NCBI GenBank assembly: GCA_032622095.1
Contig: CP136067.1
Span: forward strand, 120,311,030-120,375,029
Source of the DNA: Siphonodentalium dalli
Taxonomy: Eukaryota > Mollusca > Scaphopoda > Gadilida > Siphonodentaliidae
Direction: 5' to 3'
DNA length: 64,000 nucleotides
This document shows, piece by piece, positions 40,101-50,997 of the stretch; the stretch's first letter is position 1; the number at the start of each line of letters is the position of its first letter. The notes beneath the pieces are model-generated. The model ran no database searches, was not told the origin of the DNA, and worked only from the letters and a program-made list of their open reading frames with translations. The translations under genes were made by a program, and so were the position numbers.

Positions 40101-43039
40101 TTCATGAGAATGGAAACAGAAACCATGAAAAGTAGATAAATTCATCTGATGTCGACCTATTTGAAAATATCCAAATCTGAATATATGCTGATTACATCCG
40201 TCATTACATGTACATCGGAAATGTCCTGATTGGGTGACTTGACTGGAGAAAAATCCCTACCTCAACAATAAGGCTGTCGGTATTGAGCAATACTTTAATT
40301 ACTTCCCCTTGATATCGCCCCCCTTATGGATAAGAATTTTTCGCTTGACTCCTGTATTGCTCATGTAATGCCATCATACTAAGTCAATTCTGCCGAAATT
40401 CAGCTGCTCACGGAAATTACACAATGCAGTAGCCAAAAACAGTAGCGGCATATAATGCGTTGACATTACAGACATCTTCCATGTTAACAAGCTTAATAAT
40501 TAGTGTATACTAAGTCCAAATATAAGAATAGGAGCTAATATTTGTGTGATTCGTTCTTATTAATATACATGTATGAAAACACAGGGTATACTTCTGTGAA
40601 ACTGATAAAATTTACAATTGCTCGTCCTTGAATAACATCTAAATCAAATTGTGTGCATCAGGGGATAATATGACAGTAATTGCTTTGTCGCAGACCACCA
40701 AACGAGAGCGTTCATATGTGAGCTCTATGTGTTTTCTGGGAAGAAGAATCGCATTGGCGGATTTCTACCAGACCTCTGCTTATTACATGCGATCTATAGC
40801 GACTAGAGACAAATTATGTTCAGGTTCGTACCAAAACAGAAACTGCTGTGGAGCTCTGGAAGTTCATATGTCACCTCACTGAATCCACACCCACGATTTG
40901 CGAAAGCGTGGCTGATTTTGATCGAGCTAGGATAGGAAGATAGAATCATATAATGAGTTCAATTGGTATACATGTGTATTTGAGTTCCACAGAGATAGTT
41001 TTCTGGACATCGCATATACTGCAAGTTCGTTCCGTGTATGACCCCCATCTTCCTGTGCAGAACTTATGCACTCATCAAGTTTATATTAGATACACCCATG
41101 TCATATGTGTCACTTGTGTTATCGAAGTTCTTTCATGCTTGCGTTATGCGGTCTCATCAAAATGTCATACAAGAAACATATTCACACTAAATTTTCTTTA
41201 AATGCCTGCATTTCTGTAATTGTATTGGCTATCGGCAATGTTCCAGATAAAATTTATCATAATTTCTCGCACCAATGCACAGTTCGACTTGACTGTAAAA
41301 GCAATTCAACTCACCGACATGTTGAGGTACATGTATTATTATTGGGTGGAAAGTTTGTGGTATTCTTTCCAGATGTTTTATACAGGAACATTTGATATCC
41401 CACTACAATGAAATCAGGTCTGCAGAAAACTCATGTCGTTAAACGTTGACATCTTATACCTTCCTGAGCAACAGTTGAAGTCAATTTCAGTTATGGACTC
41501 TTCAAATAGCTAACAATCCACAATCTTCTCTCAATTCAAGCATAACATTGTTATCTATTACTTCCAACTTTTGCGCAGTATCTATATTCCAAGCTTGTAA
41601 TTGGCCTACTTGTGGATCCGACTATTATGGTTGTACGGTTTGCCAGCAAATTCTATAAACTACATTTGTTCGATGGACAATTAAAGGATTTCGTTTGAGA
41701 TTGCGGGGTTTCTGTGATTCGAAGATCTGTACTTTCTGTGAACTAACAGTTGATGTATAATGATAATGAATGCAAGAAATCTTAATAAACGTTCCATTAA
41801 ATGATCTTGATGACCCGTCACTGTATTCATTACTTCGATGCACCATCATATGGCATGGACCAAAGATGAGCTTCTGGTGTTTCGATGAGGTATTTCATCA
41901 CTAAATATCCAGGCACTAGGCATAGGCATTTTGATTTCACGATATTTTTTCGTTGACAACCAGGAAGAAGTTGAGGAGCCGTTATTGTCACTTGCTGGAC
42001 TCGACATGGAAAATGACAAACCTTAGGCTATTTTTGCCCGATACTGATGTTTTGACATATTCTAAAATAAACTGACAAGCATTAACTCGGTTATGTGCAC
42101 AGTTCTGTTAGACTACATCGAAGTGAATATGCAATGTATCTGCTATGAGGTAAGCGGCCGTATTCAAATTTATTTATTAAATCTATATCATGGACTCTCC
42201 ATTCCACAACCGAAGCAAACATTCTATATGGAGTCTCTGATATGCAGTCAGAGAGTTTTGTGGTGAGCTCTGTTAGCTTGCGAGATGAGTTTGTAATTCA
42301 ACTGTAGTTGCTGGGGTGAGTTGGTTGTAGATAGACTACCATCAATGTGACCATCTATTGGACGAATTAACAAGAGTGGTACATGTGCTGATTCACGTCT
42401 TGACAAGTGTGACAATGTCTCAACTATTCAAACGAATTTCGGGTGATGAAACATAGATGTGCCAAAAACAAGAAACTGAACAATGCAATCTCCCCTTATT
42501 GTATCTTATTAGACACAACTGTTTCATAATTAGATACGAAATAATGTTTGCACTAACATGTAATGCCTGTGTATTTCTAATTTAAGCAATTATGATAGCA
42601 ATGCAACTTCGACTTCGATGAAGTCAAGGTGTGATATTGTTCCTGAATCTTCTAAATTCTTGTGGCCGGGCGAAATCAACGTGGTCAACAATTCATCAAG
42701 AATAGGCAACGAATAGAGCAGATCTGCCCAAAACGAAATAATATAGCCATAAAGTTTAATTTCTCTCTGTATTATGACTGCATGGATTCTTTAGTGTTCG
42801 AGTAGTATTCGTTATGCTCTTATAATGATACAGTCAGCACATATCCGGTTTGACTTCCTTCCCAGGAAACGGGCAGGGTCGTTTAAATTATATTGGGAAA
42901 TTTCATGTTAGGTTTCTAAGAGTCCATTCTGATATTTTCTCGATTATAAACAAACTATGTTTGGTCAAACATAGTAATAATATACCTTAACATGATAGTA
43001 TCTAATTTAGATTGGGCGAATATATCCACATCCTTTGCT
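40101..43039. other. Middle of the foldback element, no gene recognised
   Basis: This is AT-rich sequence between the inverted-repeat arms. The longest frames (40649-40882, 40953-41201 and 41105-41395 on the plus strand; 41625-41849 on the minus strand) are 74-96 codons and overlap one another or lack any motif I know. I see no transposase signature, tandem repeat or RNA gene. Confidence 0.55.
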
Positions 43040-44483
43040 AAATGCCGTTTGAGAATATAAACATTTGTCACATTTTATAACTGTGAGTTTTGGCGGCCAT
43101 TCTGGCGACCATCTTGGGTCAAATAGATCAACGTCGAGTGTAATTGAATGACACTAACGATATTTAAAACTGTGTACACTTTTTATTTTATTTTATTATG
43201 CCTATTTCTGTCCAATTTTAATCTAGAACCTCGAGAAGCAAGTTTATTTGTGAAATTACATAGCGAATTATTTAATTTGCATTTTTCGGAGTATGGACAA
43301 CAATTAGACACAAATTACAGCATAATATTTTTTCCAAAGTACTTGGTGTCATAACTGATACAAACAAACACAATTCCTACTAGCCACAGTTTACAAATAA
43401 CCGAAAATTATGTAAGGGGCATGTGTAACAATTCAACACATTTCTATATTTCGGTCGCCATTTTGACAGCCATCTTGGTTTTTTTATATCAATCTTGTTC
43501 TTTCAAAAGGAAGCTTGGTGCAATTTATCATTGCCGTAGAAATATTTTTCATTTTCTGTGTTAAATTTTCTTCCTCACTCAGTGCCCATTCTGCAATTTT
43601 GTGTGGCTGCCATGAAGATGATTTGAATTAATGTTCGTTGTATAATTCTGTTGACTTCTCGGGTATATGCAGCTATATGGTTCACCAAATTTACAAATTA
43701 TTCCATAAGTCCATGGATTTCCGCGAAAAAGTAGCACATATTCACATGTATTTACTTTTCCCCAACACATGAGTGATATCAATAAAAATTGGACAGATTT
43801 TGGTGATTTCTCCATTTTGGCAGCCATCTTGGTCGCCATCTTAAACGAAAATGCACTATTTTCAGTGTAACTATATGGCAATTCACATATTTAAAACATT
43901 TTTACATTATCTTCATCGAATTCAGTTATTTTCTGTTCAACTCTTGGCTAGAAACACATAATTGGATTTTGGTTAACTTTCATAGCACATTTTTGAATTC
44001 CCATTTTAAAGATAGCTGGCAGGAATGAGATCCGAAATATGACATATGTTGTAGAAATGGTTGGATACTAGAATTTATTCAAATTTAGGTCTTTATTCGT
44101 TACAAATTTCAAACATCGGTTAATGATTCAAGAGGAAAGTGTGAAAAATCATCAATTTTCCGAATTTCGGTCGCCATTTTGGCGGCATTTTGGTTTATGG
44201 TGGCCACTGTTTCTGTCAAATAGAAGTATGGTGTATTAGTTTCACGTCAGTGGTGAGATAATCAAATTGCTATAATAAACTCACAAGTAGATATTAATCA
44301 AACTGACTCAGTGCATACTGTGAAATTGTGTATGGCGGCCATCTTGATGACGTCATAAATCCACCCAGTCGCGACCCCAAGGTGTCTAACATTTGTTTTC
44401 TGGTGCCTGAGATATCAGGCAACGTCATTGGCATAGTCGCTATATTTCTTTACAAAGTGCACACGGGAGTACATAAGAGCCTC
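43040..44483 (-). repeat. Right long inverted-repeat arm (uninterrupted)
   Basis: Read on the minus strand, it follows the left arm module by module, including CCATCTTGG-type motifs at 43107, 43460, 43825 and 44338. Around 44005-44010 it carries the single TTTAAAATGGGAATTC that corresponds to the empty insertion site of the inner transposon. The right end directly abuts the CAACGT repeat block, sharing one base with it. Confidence 0.75.
44332..44380 (-). promoter_or_regulatory. Perfectly conserved 49-bp core of the right arm
   Basis: This is the mirror copy of 36332-36380, with all 49 positions complementary: ATGGCGGCCATCTTG, then TGACGTCA, then GTCGCGACCCCAA. Two arms that otherwise differ by substitutions and gaps keep this stretch identical, which suggests selection or recent local conversion. 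Confidence 0.6.
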
Positions 44484-45178
44484 CCAGATAGCACACCCAC
44501 GTTGGGCCAACGTTGGGCCAACGTCATTTCTATCGTTGGGCCAACGTTGGAATCCAACGTTGGCCCAACTATGGCTGTTGCCGCTGGCTCGGCGTCGGCT
44601 CGACGTCGGATCCCGTCGTCGACTCGACGGTGGTTCGACGTCGAGCCGACGTCGGTGCGCCGCCGGGCACCGACGTTGAAACGACGTCAAACCAACGGTG
44701 AATTCCACTAATAATACTACGTTGGGCCAACGTTGGGCCAACGTCATTTCTATCAACGTTGGAATCCAACGTTGGGCCAACTATGGCTGTTGCCGCTGGC
44801 TCGGCTTCGGCTCGACGTCGGATCCCGTCGTCGACTCGACGGTGGTTCGACGTCGATCCGACGGTGGTGCACCGTCGGGCATCCGACGTTGACACGACGT
44901 CGAACCAACGGTGAATTCCACTAATAATACGACGTTGGGCCAACGTTGGGCCAACGTCATTTATATCAACGTTGGAATCCAACGTTGGGCCAACTATGGC
45001 TGTTGCCGCTGGCTTTGCATCGGCTTGGCGTCGGATCCCGTCGTCGACTCGACGGTGGTTCGACGTCGAGCCGACGTTGGTGCGCCGTCGGGCACCCGAC
45101 GTTGAAACGACGTAGAATCAACGGTGGATTCCACTAAGAATATGACGTTGGGGCAACGTTGGGCCAACGTTGTGTTTG
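44483..45178. mobile_element. CpG-rich ACGTTGGGCCAACGT tandem element, 213-bp units
   Basis: It begins with CCCAGATAGCACAC (44483-44496) and then three tandem units starting at 44499 (220 bp), 44719 (213 bp) and 44932 (213 bp), with a partial fourth from 45145. Each unit carries near-palindromes ACGTTGGGCCAACGT, TGGCTGTTGCCGCTGGCT, a CGACGTCG-rich block and ATTCCACTAATAATA-type spacers. It is far richer in GC and CpG than its surroundings. The right end, GTGTTTGGG (about 45168-45176), looks like a damaged copy of the inverted end GTGTGCTATCTGGG. Frames of 62-137 codons occur on both strands in several phases because the repeat is stop-poor; they are not genes. Confidence 0.8.
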
Positions 45179-47074
45179 GGCATTGACAGGGGCGGATCGA
45201 GGCTCCATTCGTAGGGTCGATTCCCCTCACATTAGGGCGTCCTTATCAAATTAACATCCGATGAGATACAACATACCAATAAATTTAAAGTCCCATATAA
45301 TGTTTGCAACTTCAAAGTATTATAATTGGAAACAACATTCAATTTCACAAATATGAAACCAGAATAAAATGAAACATATAGAAAAAAAAGTGTATGCCGA
45401 TTTAAATAAAGACAAAATGACATGTCATTAGTTGTTGATTTTAAGAATCTTGACCATCTACTCACTCTAAAGAAAAATATTTTGTATTGGTCTCCTGAAT
45501 AAAGTTATCGAAAATGCTACATATTTTTGTTAGCTTATATATCCCTTTACCATACAAAAGAAATGTCTTTGCGATTTTGTGCTCTCGATAATGTTGGGAA
45601 CAAAATATTCAAACATTATGTGGCTTTAAATTTTGGTCAGGTTACATCTTCTTCGAGCATCATTATTCTGGAGGGTGATCTGATGTAGATGTGCAAAATT
45701 TGAAACGCCTCAAAGTACATATGATTAAATTAATCCTAGTAATTGCTCATTTACGTACCAGTGCTATTATATAGAGGGAACTCTGTGCATGGTGATATAC
45801 AATGTCACATAAGAAAGAATATCGCGTTTTTGCAATCCGTTTTCTAATTAGTCCATGATACTGTAGATTCTGATTATATAAATTCAATACATGCATGTAC
45901 AGCAATTAATTTTATTTGTTGACATATTATGAAATGAGCAATTACTAAGCTTATTTGTATCTATGCACATATGTATGCCACTTGTTGCATATGTTGGAAT
46001 GATTTATCTGGGAGAAATTAAACCCATGGATCCATAAAGATTAATTTATGTATACAAAACCCAACATATTATATGAAATATAATATTTTCATCATTCCAT
46101 GATCTGTCATGAACTGGATTCAGTGTACTCATGGCTCATTCATATATGTATGCAGGAACTTGGCTTGTATGAAGCAACTGTTTTGTAGGACACTGATTGA
46201 CAATTCTTCTGAAGAAATCATACCGCGAGAGAAACCATTTTATATTCACCTCCTTGAATATCTGGAATTTACCATTTTCATAGGTTATCATTACGTTATT
46301 AATAACTGATGTATCAGATGTATAACTGCCACAACAAGATGAACACACATCATCCTTTCAGTGCCGATTATCGATACACCGATGAATGCCGAGTTTATTT
46401 TTGCATCCGATTGAATGCATAACACAGGACAAGTAAGAATTTCCATCCAAGTGAATAACCATAAACTGACGAATTCATGTCGTACATGGTGTTATGTCGG
46501 TCGCGCTGGTGTCAGTCGTACAATAATATTCACAATACTAGAGGTCTGATTCCATCAAATCAGATATACTTCCATGGTATCGGCATTTCAATGGGTGTAC
46601 TCTATATATCATATAGTTCGAACAAGCGTGGCAGTGTTTATGCCATTCTAATGTATCATGTTACTAACCGACTGACAGTGCGGTGCCCCAAGCCAAACGT
46701 TTAGATCGATTCGGTGGGGATATATTTTAGGGCCACTTACCACACCTCCCAAGGATGCCAACATTCTGTCCGACAGTCACGAAATTTGGCTTGTCGGATA
46801 CTATAATAAGGTAATGAGATATAATACTTAACTCATTCCATAGTATATGGATGTATTCGATCTATGAGATAAGGCTTCGATTATATTTGGTAGAGATAGG
46901 ATGCCATCGTATTCTAGAGCAAAATATTATAAAGCATGTTGAGGGATTTTGAAAATTCTGTCAAGTTCGGATTCAGTATCTTTCAGTAGTTTAATTAGTG
47001 GAGGATACACCGCTCAGTTTGATAATTATAATATTGGCGTAGATTAAGATGCAAGCTGTTCCGAAAGTATGGGT

Positions 47075-47077
<3 letters not shown>
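45179..47077. other. AT-rich spacer, no gene seen
   Basis: No convincing coding frame. The frames at 45232-45465 (minus), 46109-46309 and 46477-46704 (plus) are 66-77 codons and lack motifs. A CAGGGGCGGATC phrase near 45187 resembles ends of some hAT-type MITEs, but I find no partner end. Confidence 0.5.

Positions 47078-47111
<34 letters not shown>
47078..47111 (+). repeat. (AG)n microsatellite
   Basis: An uninterrupted AG dinucleotide run of 34 bp (17 units). Confidence 0.97.
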
Positions 47112-47113
<2 letters not shown>

Positions 47114-47720
47114 TAAATAAATCTGCTAAACTGTAATCGAGTATTTGCTGAACGCGATTTGAACTGTTGAACAGGGGTGGATGTCCGTTAAAATGTTAAT
47201 TGTGTTCCATCTCTGTACTTGGTAATGGCCCATCGATTGCAAGTCATTTGCATAACCTATACCTGACTATCCTATAGTTAAAAATCGGTTAAGCTACTTT
47301 CGGGGGATCTGCTGAACAGTATCCGATGAAGTGCCGAACGTGATTTTAAACTGGGTGGAAGTCGGTGCAATAGTATTCCCTCCCTATATTTGGTTTTGGT
47401 CCATCGATTAAAAGTCATTTGCATTACCTATACCCGACAATCGTCGTTAAAAATATGTTAATCTGCGTTCGGGGTAATCGGCTGAACTGTACGTAAAGTG
47501 CTGAATGGGATTTTAAACTGTTGAACTGTGGTGGAGGTCGGTCAATTGTGATCCATCCCTGTACTTGGACCATCGATTACAAGTCATTTGCACAACCTAT
47601 ACTCTGCTGACTTCGTTAAATTGAGCTAAACTGCGTTCACAAGAATCGACTGAACTGCAGCAGCCGCATTGCTGAACAGGATGTTTAACTGCTGGACGGG
47701 CATGGCGGATGGTCAAACGG
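47112..47720 (+). repeat. Degenerate ~170-bp tandem repeats (about 3.5 copies)
   Basis: The phrase CATCGATT(G/A)(C/A)AAGTCATTTGCA recurs at 47231, 47402 and 47571, spacing 171 and 169 bp. Other shared phrases are TGCTGAA(C/T), GATTT(G/T)AACTGTTGAAC and GGT(G)GATGTCCG / GGTGGAGGTCGG. Copies are clearly diverged, so this is an old satellite or a decayed multi-copy element. No coding frame crosses it. Confidence 0.8.
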
Positions 47721-48179
47721 TTCCGCAATCTTGTATTGGGAAATAACATATATATCGTTACAATTGAGTTAAACTGAACTCAGGTAATATCCTTGTATGT
47801 TGTAACCTGCTGCCAAATAGCTGATTCAGCATTTTAGGTGCATCCAGTCAGGTGTGTGCGCACTGAGGTTAGTGAAAAGGTCGCGTGACATGTATGGTGA
47901 AATAAACTGACAGGCATGGATGTACAAGATCTTATTTCAATTGCCAGAGACAATTTATTCGAATTGGAGTGGTGCTTGGTCACGGAACACGGCCAGAAAA
48001 TTACACGTTCGATGGTGAATACGAAACCGTCACATTTATTTTATATTAGGAGTGACATGTTCTGTTCATCCTTTTCACTCGATGATCTATTATGTGCATT
48101 GAATCGAGGCATTGTATCAGCTTCAATTTGTTCTGACATGTTGTTCTTGTTTACAGCTGTATGGGACTGACACTCCTAG
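47721..48179. other. Spacer with short open frames of doubtful status
   Basis: An 84-codon frame on the plus strand starts at 47916. In a second plus frame, about 47905-48048 is open with coding-like composition (GVVLGHGTRPENYTFDGEY), then stops. The two frames overlap and neither has splice or domain support, so I do not call a gene. Confidence 0.4.
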
Positions 48180-48345
48180 TAAAATACCCTTCTGAGTTTT
48201 CCTTCTTGTATATACATGTCCAATACACCCTGTATACAAAACTGAAATTCCTTCAGAGTTTTCCTTCTGGTCTCTGTATATGTATAACACTCCCAGATTA
48301 ATGTTAAAATCCCATCGGAGCTTTCCTTCTGGTATATGTACTCAT
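48180..48345 (+). repeat. Three 62-bp tandem repeats
   Basis: GAG(T/C)TTTCCTTCT(T/G)GT recurs at 48194, 48256 and 48318, exactly 62 bp apart. Each copy is followed by TATA(C)ATGT-type sequence and an ACTCC(T/C)AG or CACCCTG phrase. Copies are moderately diverged. The block ends about 25 bp before the mini-Helitron. Confidence 0.8.
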
Positions 48346-48368
48346 GAACTGATTTTCCCTTTCATATA

Positions 48369-48752
48369 TCTAATATATATTTTGGGACTTCTGTCTGTTT
48401 GTCTGTCTGTTTGTCTGTTATCAATGGCCGGGAAATCTTCCAGACGGATTTCGACGAAATTTGATACCTGTGGGTACTTTTGTCCGGGGAGTGTTTTGGA
48501 TGGGTCAAATAGTGACCCCGACCTGACATTGACCTTCAACATGGTCAATTCAAGGTCAAATCGGGTAAAACGGACGGATTTCGACGAACTTTGATACCTA
48601 GGGGTACTTTTGTCGAGAGTGTGTTTTGGGCGGGTCGAATCGTTACCCCGACCTGACCTTGACCTTAAAAATGGTCAATTCAAGGTCAAATCGCGCCTTT
48701 CGACGGAAAGCAGAGGGGAAACAGCCCGGACGAAGTCGGGCCCACCAGCTAG
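48369..48752 (+). mobile_element. Non-autonomous mini-Helitron, 384 bp
   Basis: It starts with TC (TCTAATATATATTTTGGG) after a host A and ends with CTAG before a host T, the A|T insertion rule of Helitrons. Near the 3' end a hairpin (48724-48741, GCCCG pairing with CGGGC) stands 7 nt before CTAG (48749-48752), as expected for this superfamily. After the 5' end comes a TGTCTGTTTGTCTG tract. The body holds two related ~130-bp repeats. No Rep/helicase is present, so it depended on a partner element. The 104-codon frame through it is an artefact of the repeat. Confidence 0.88.
48443..48690 (+). repeat. Two ~130-bp direct repeats inside the mini-Helitron
   Basis: GACGGATTTCGACGAA starts at 48443 and again at 48573. 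Each copy continues through TTTGATACCT, GGGTACTTTTGTC and ACCCCGACCTGAC to CAATTCAAGGTCAAATCG. Differences are scattered substitutions. Such internal phrases are common in molluscan rolling-circle elements, from general knowledge. Confidence 0.85.
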
Positions 48753-50049
48753 TAAATATTTAATTGTAATGATATGCCTAGCCTGAATTCATGCCGTCTA
48801 CCATCCGCTAACTACGGCTTACCAAACTCAAGTTCCAACTAGAAATGCCAATAGCAGTAAGTACACATCAGATACATAGACACACGTATGATTATATATT
48901 GGCAGATCTGAAAAGATGTAAAATCTTCCTAAGGGAGAACTCTACAAAGGTTTTCGTATACAATTAATGTTTATTTGCCAAAATATATTGGGCAGCTTGA
49001 TAACTACCCACTATATACATGTACATGTAAGTAACATGTGATAATCACCAATATACACATGCAATAATGTACATCCATAATATTGATTATCAGTGTCTCA
49101 ATATCAGTCTTCAATTTATAATCTAAAAATGTAATACAATTCAACATTCTAATACATAGTATATTAGGAATTGAGAAGTATAATATATACCTTGCAATTA
49201 TAGGGGTTGGTTACACAATTATGTTATATCGGATCAAAATATGCATTGCGGTCGTTTCAAACCTAACACCAGTGATAGGTGGGACTATTATATACGCTCC
49301 ATTAATTAGATCACAATTTTACGAATACATGTCTACGCTTTAAATGAAAGGCGAGTATGTGGAAAATATGCTAATTAGCAACATAGATAAGAGAAAATAA
49401 AATGCAAATATGCACGCGGAGGCAGATGATTCAATAAGTAAACTTTAAATAGCTTGGACCGGGAAAATACAACATATCAAACAACAAACATTAACCTACT
49501 AGATACTATTGCAATCGGCATGTATGCAACATTGAGAAGAAAATTATGGTTGTAAATATTCAGTAATGTAGCTCCCCTGTGTCGCGTTCATGTGGTGTAA
49601 GTAGGTCGAAAAACTGCATGGAGACAGTATTCTCTGTACAGATCTGCAGAGATCTAGAGATGTGATAGCGAGTGAAATTAGATATTCTTAATTTTTCACG
49701 TAAACGCTATTTATTTAAAAAGCCTCTTCCAAACAATCACAAACACTAGTCATTGTTAAGTACAAATACAATCCCCTCGCACAACAATTACTTTGACTGC
49801 CACCCAATGTGGCATGGATGTGGCAATTGTAAGTAGCAACATTTGTGCCGAAAGCTATGTGTAATTATATTGTAAAACATTTTAACGGATCACAAACTTG
49901 TTTATAAATCGATTTGCTACTATATGTTTGTGATCGACTCAAATGTATCTAAACAGTGTCATTACATTAGGAAATGAATATTCCTTAAGACATCTAAAAT
50001 TTATTTACATGGAACTGTCCAATTAAATGTGTAGTGTACTTAGTGCTGA
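48753..50049. other. AT-rich spacer, no gene seen
   Basis: There are no frames worth calling and no tandem structure. Several ACATGTA-rich stretches (near 49015-49030) are simple sequence. Confidence 0.5.
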
Positions 50050-50890
50050 ACAAAAAGATGTATGAAGTGACTGATTTAACCAAACATATTTGCCTCACAA
50101 AATGCTGTCACATTAATATTGCGCCTTGTAAAACCCTTCGCAATATCAACATGTGTGGGTCCAATTGATATTCACCTAATATATAGTTCTGTATTAACAG
50201 GCAGTATCCTTACTGATGAAAACATCAAAAGTAAAAGTCTGGATGATATACTGCTGAACATCAAAACACATTCAGATCTCTCGACATATTCATAATAGCA
50301 TATCCATGGAATTGCTCATTTAGATATATATTGTTCCCCTATCTGATAAAACAATGTGTAATTTGGCTGATTTTAATCCGACATCTTCCCCACAACATGC
50401 TGTTACATTACCAATGCGACTAAGGACACCCTTCAAGATAGCAACCTATGTGGGTCGAATTGCTATTCACCGAACACTCATACTGAGTCCGTGCCTCCAT
50501 AACTCTGACATATATATACGCCAGTACCAACAATCGTATGGTCGCAGAATGGCAGATCAAGAATTTCGAAGGTAGTGAGTTTGAACCCATGTTCAGACTG
50601 ATACGCTTCCTAACCTCTCGGTGAAAGGGCTTCCCTTTTAAGGATGTCCCCGTAGCTGATATGGTTAGGTCGTGGATAAGATCATTACAGTCTGGGCTAG
50701 ACGATGTACCATTCCGATCGACACATGGCCATTTTGATAAGAAATGAGAATTTGTTCACGTTCACTGAGTTAAGCAAATATGAGCAATGACCACTCATAA
50801 TGAGTCCGTGCCTCCATAACTCTCACATATATATTTACCAACCATGTTCCTTGCTGACCTAATCATCAAAGGCATGGTTACAAACCCTAT
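50050..50890 (+). repeat. Diverged dispersed repeats
   Basis: About 50095-50180 and 50380-50470 are related: ACAA(A/C)ATGCTGT(C/T)ACATTA, CCCTTC, AGCAACCTATGTGGGTCGAATTG against TATCAACATGTGTGGGTCCAATTG, then (A/C)TATTCACC. A second pair, ACTGAGTCCGTGCCTCCATA near 50483 and the matching phrase near 50799, is followed by ACTCT(G/C)ACATATATAT. The copies are old. The 73-codon frame at 50354-50575 lies inside and is not supported. Confidence 0.65.
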
Positions 50891-50997
50891 ATAACAAGTA
50901 ATATTACAGCTCAATGCGAGTTACCTTTATGAACACTTTCGGAATTTTCTTCGCGAAATCTAATTAAGTTTTATATTATCTGTAGTTCTTTGTTGAG

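Larger units (their letters stand above)
36213..44483. mobile_element. Foldback-type element with ~1.4-kb terminal inverted repeats
   Basis: The left end (GAGGCTC, 36213) and right end (GAGCCTC, 44483) start long diverged inverted repeats. The left arm is 36213-36713 plus 39183 to about 40100. The right arm is about 43040-44483. Matching landmarks in reverse complement include CTCCCGTGTGCA, AGAAATATAG, GCTATGAAA, GAATTGCCATATA / GATTGCCATATAA and CCAAGATGGCT. Similarity is moderate except for a perfect 49-bp core. The arms are built from related modules with CAAGATGGC motifs (36366, 36521, 39346, 39711 on the left; 43100, 43460, 43825, 44165, 44338 on the right). The 2.9-kb middle (about 40101-43039) has no recognisable gene. 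A younger 2469-bp transposon splits the left arm. The element may be a MULE- or foldback-like DNA transposon, but no transposase supports a class. Confidence 0.8.

Noticed and set aside
45214-45226. Possible Pol III B-box (GGGTCGATTCCCC) of a tRNA-derived SINE
   Set aside because: No A-box at the right distance, no tRNA-like fold and no A- or T-rich tail; probably chance.
44328-45230. Frames of 62-137 codons in the CAACGT array
   Set aside because: The minisatellite is stop-poor in several frames on both strands; the predicted proteins are the same repeat read in shifted phases.
50200-50240. CTGATGA near 50215 as a hammerhead ribozyme core
   Set aside because: The required CGAAA element and three-stem arrangement are not present nearby.
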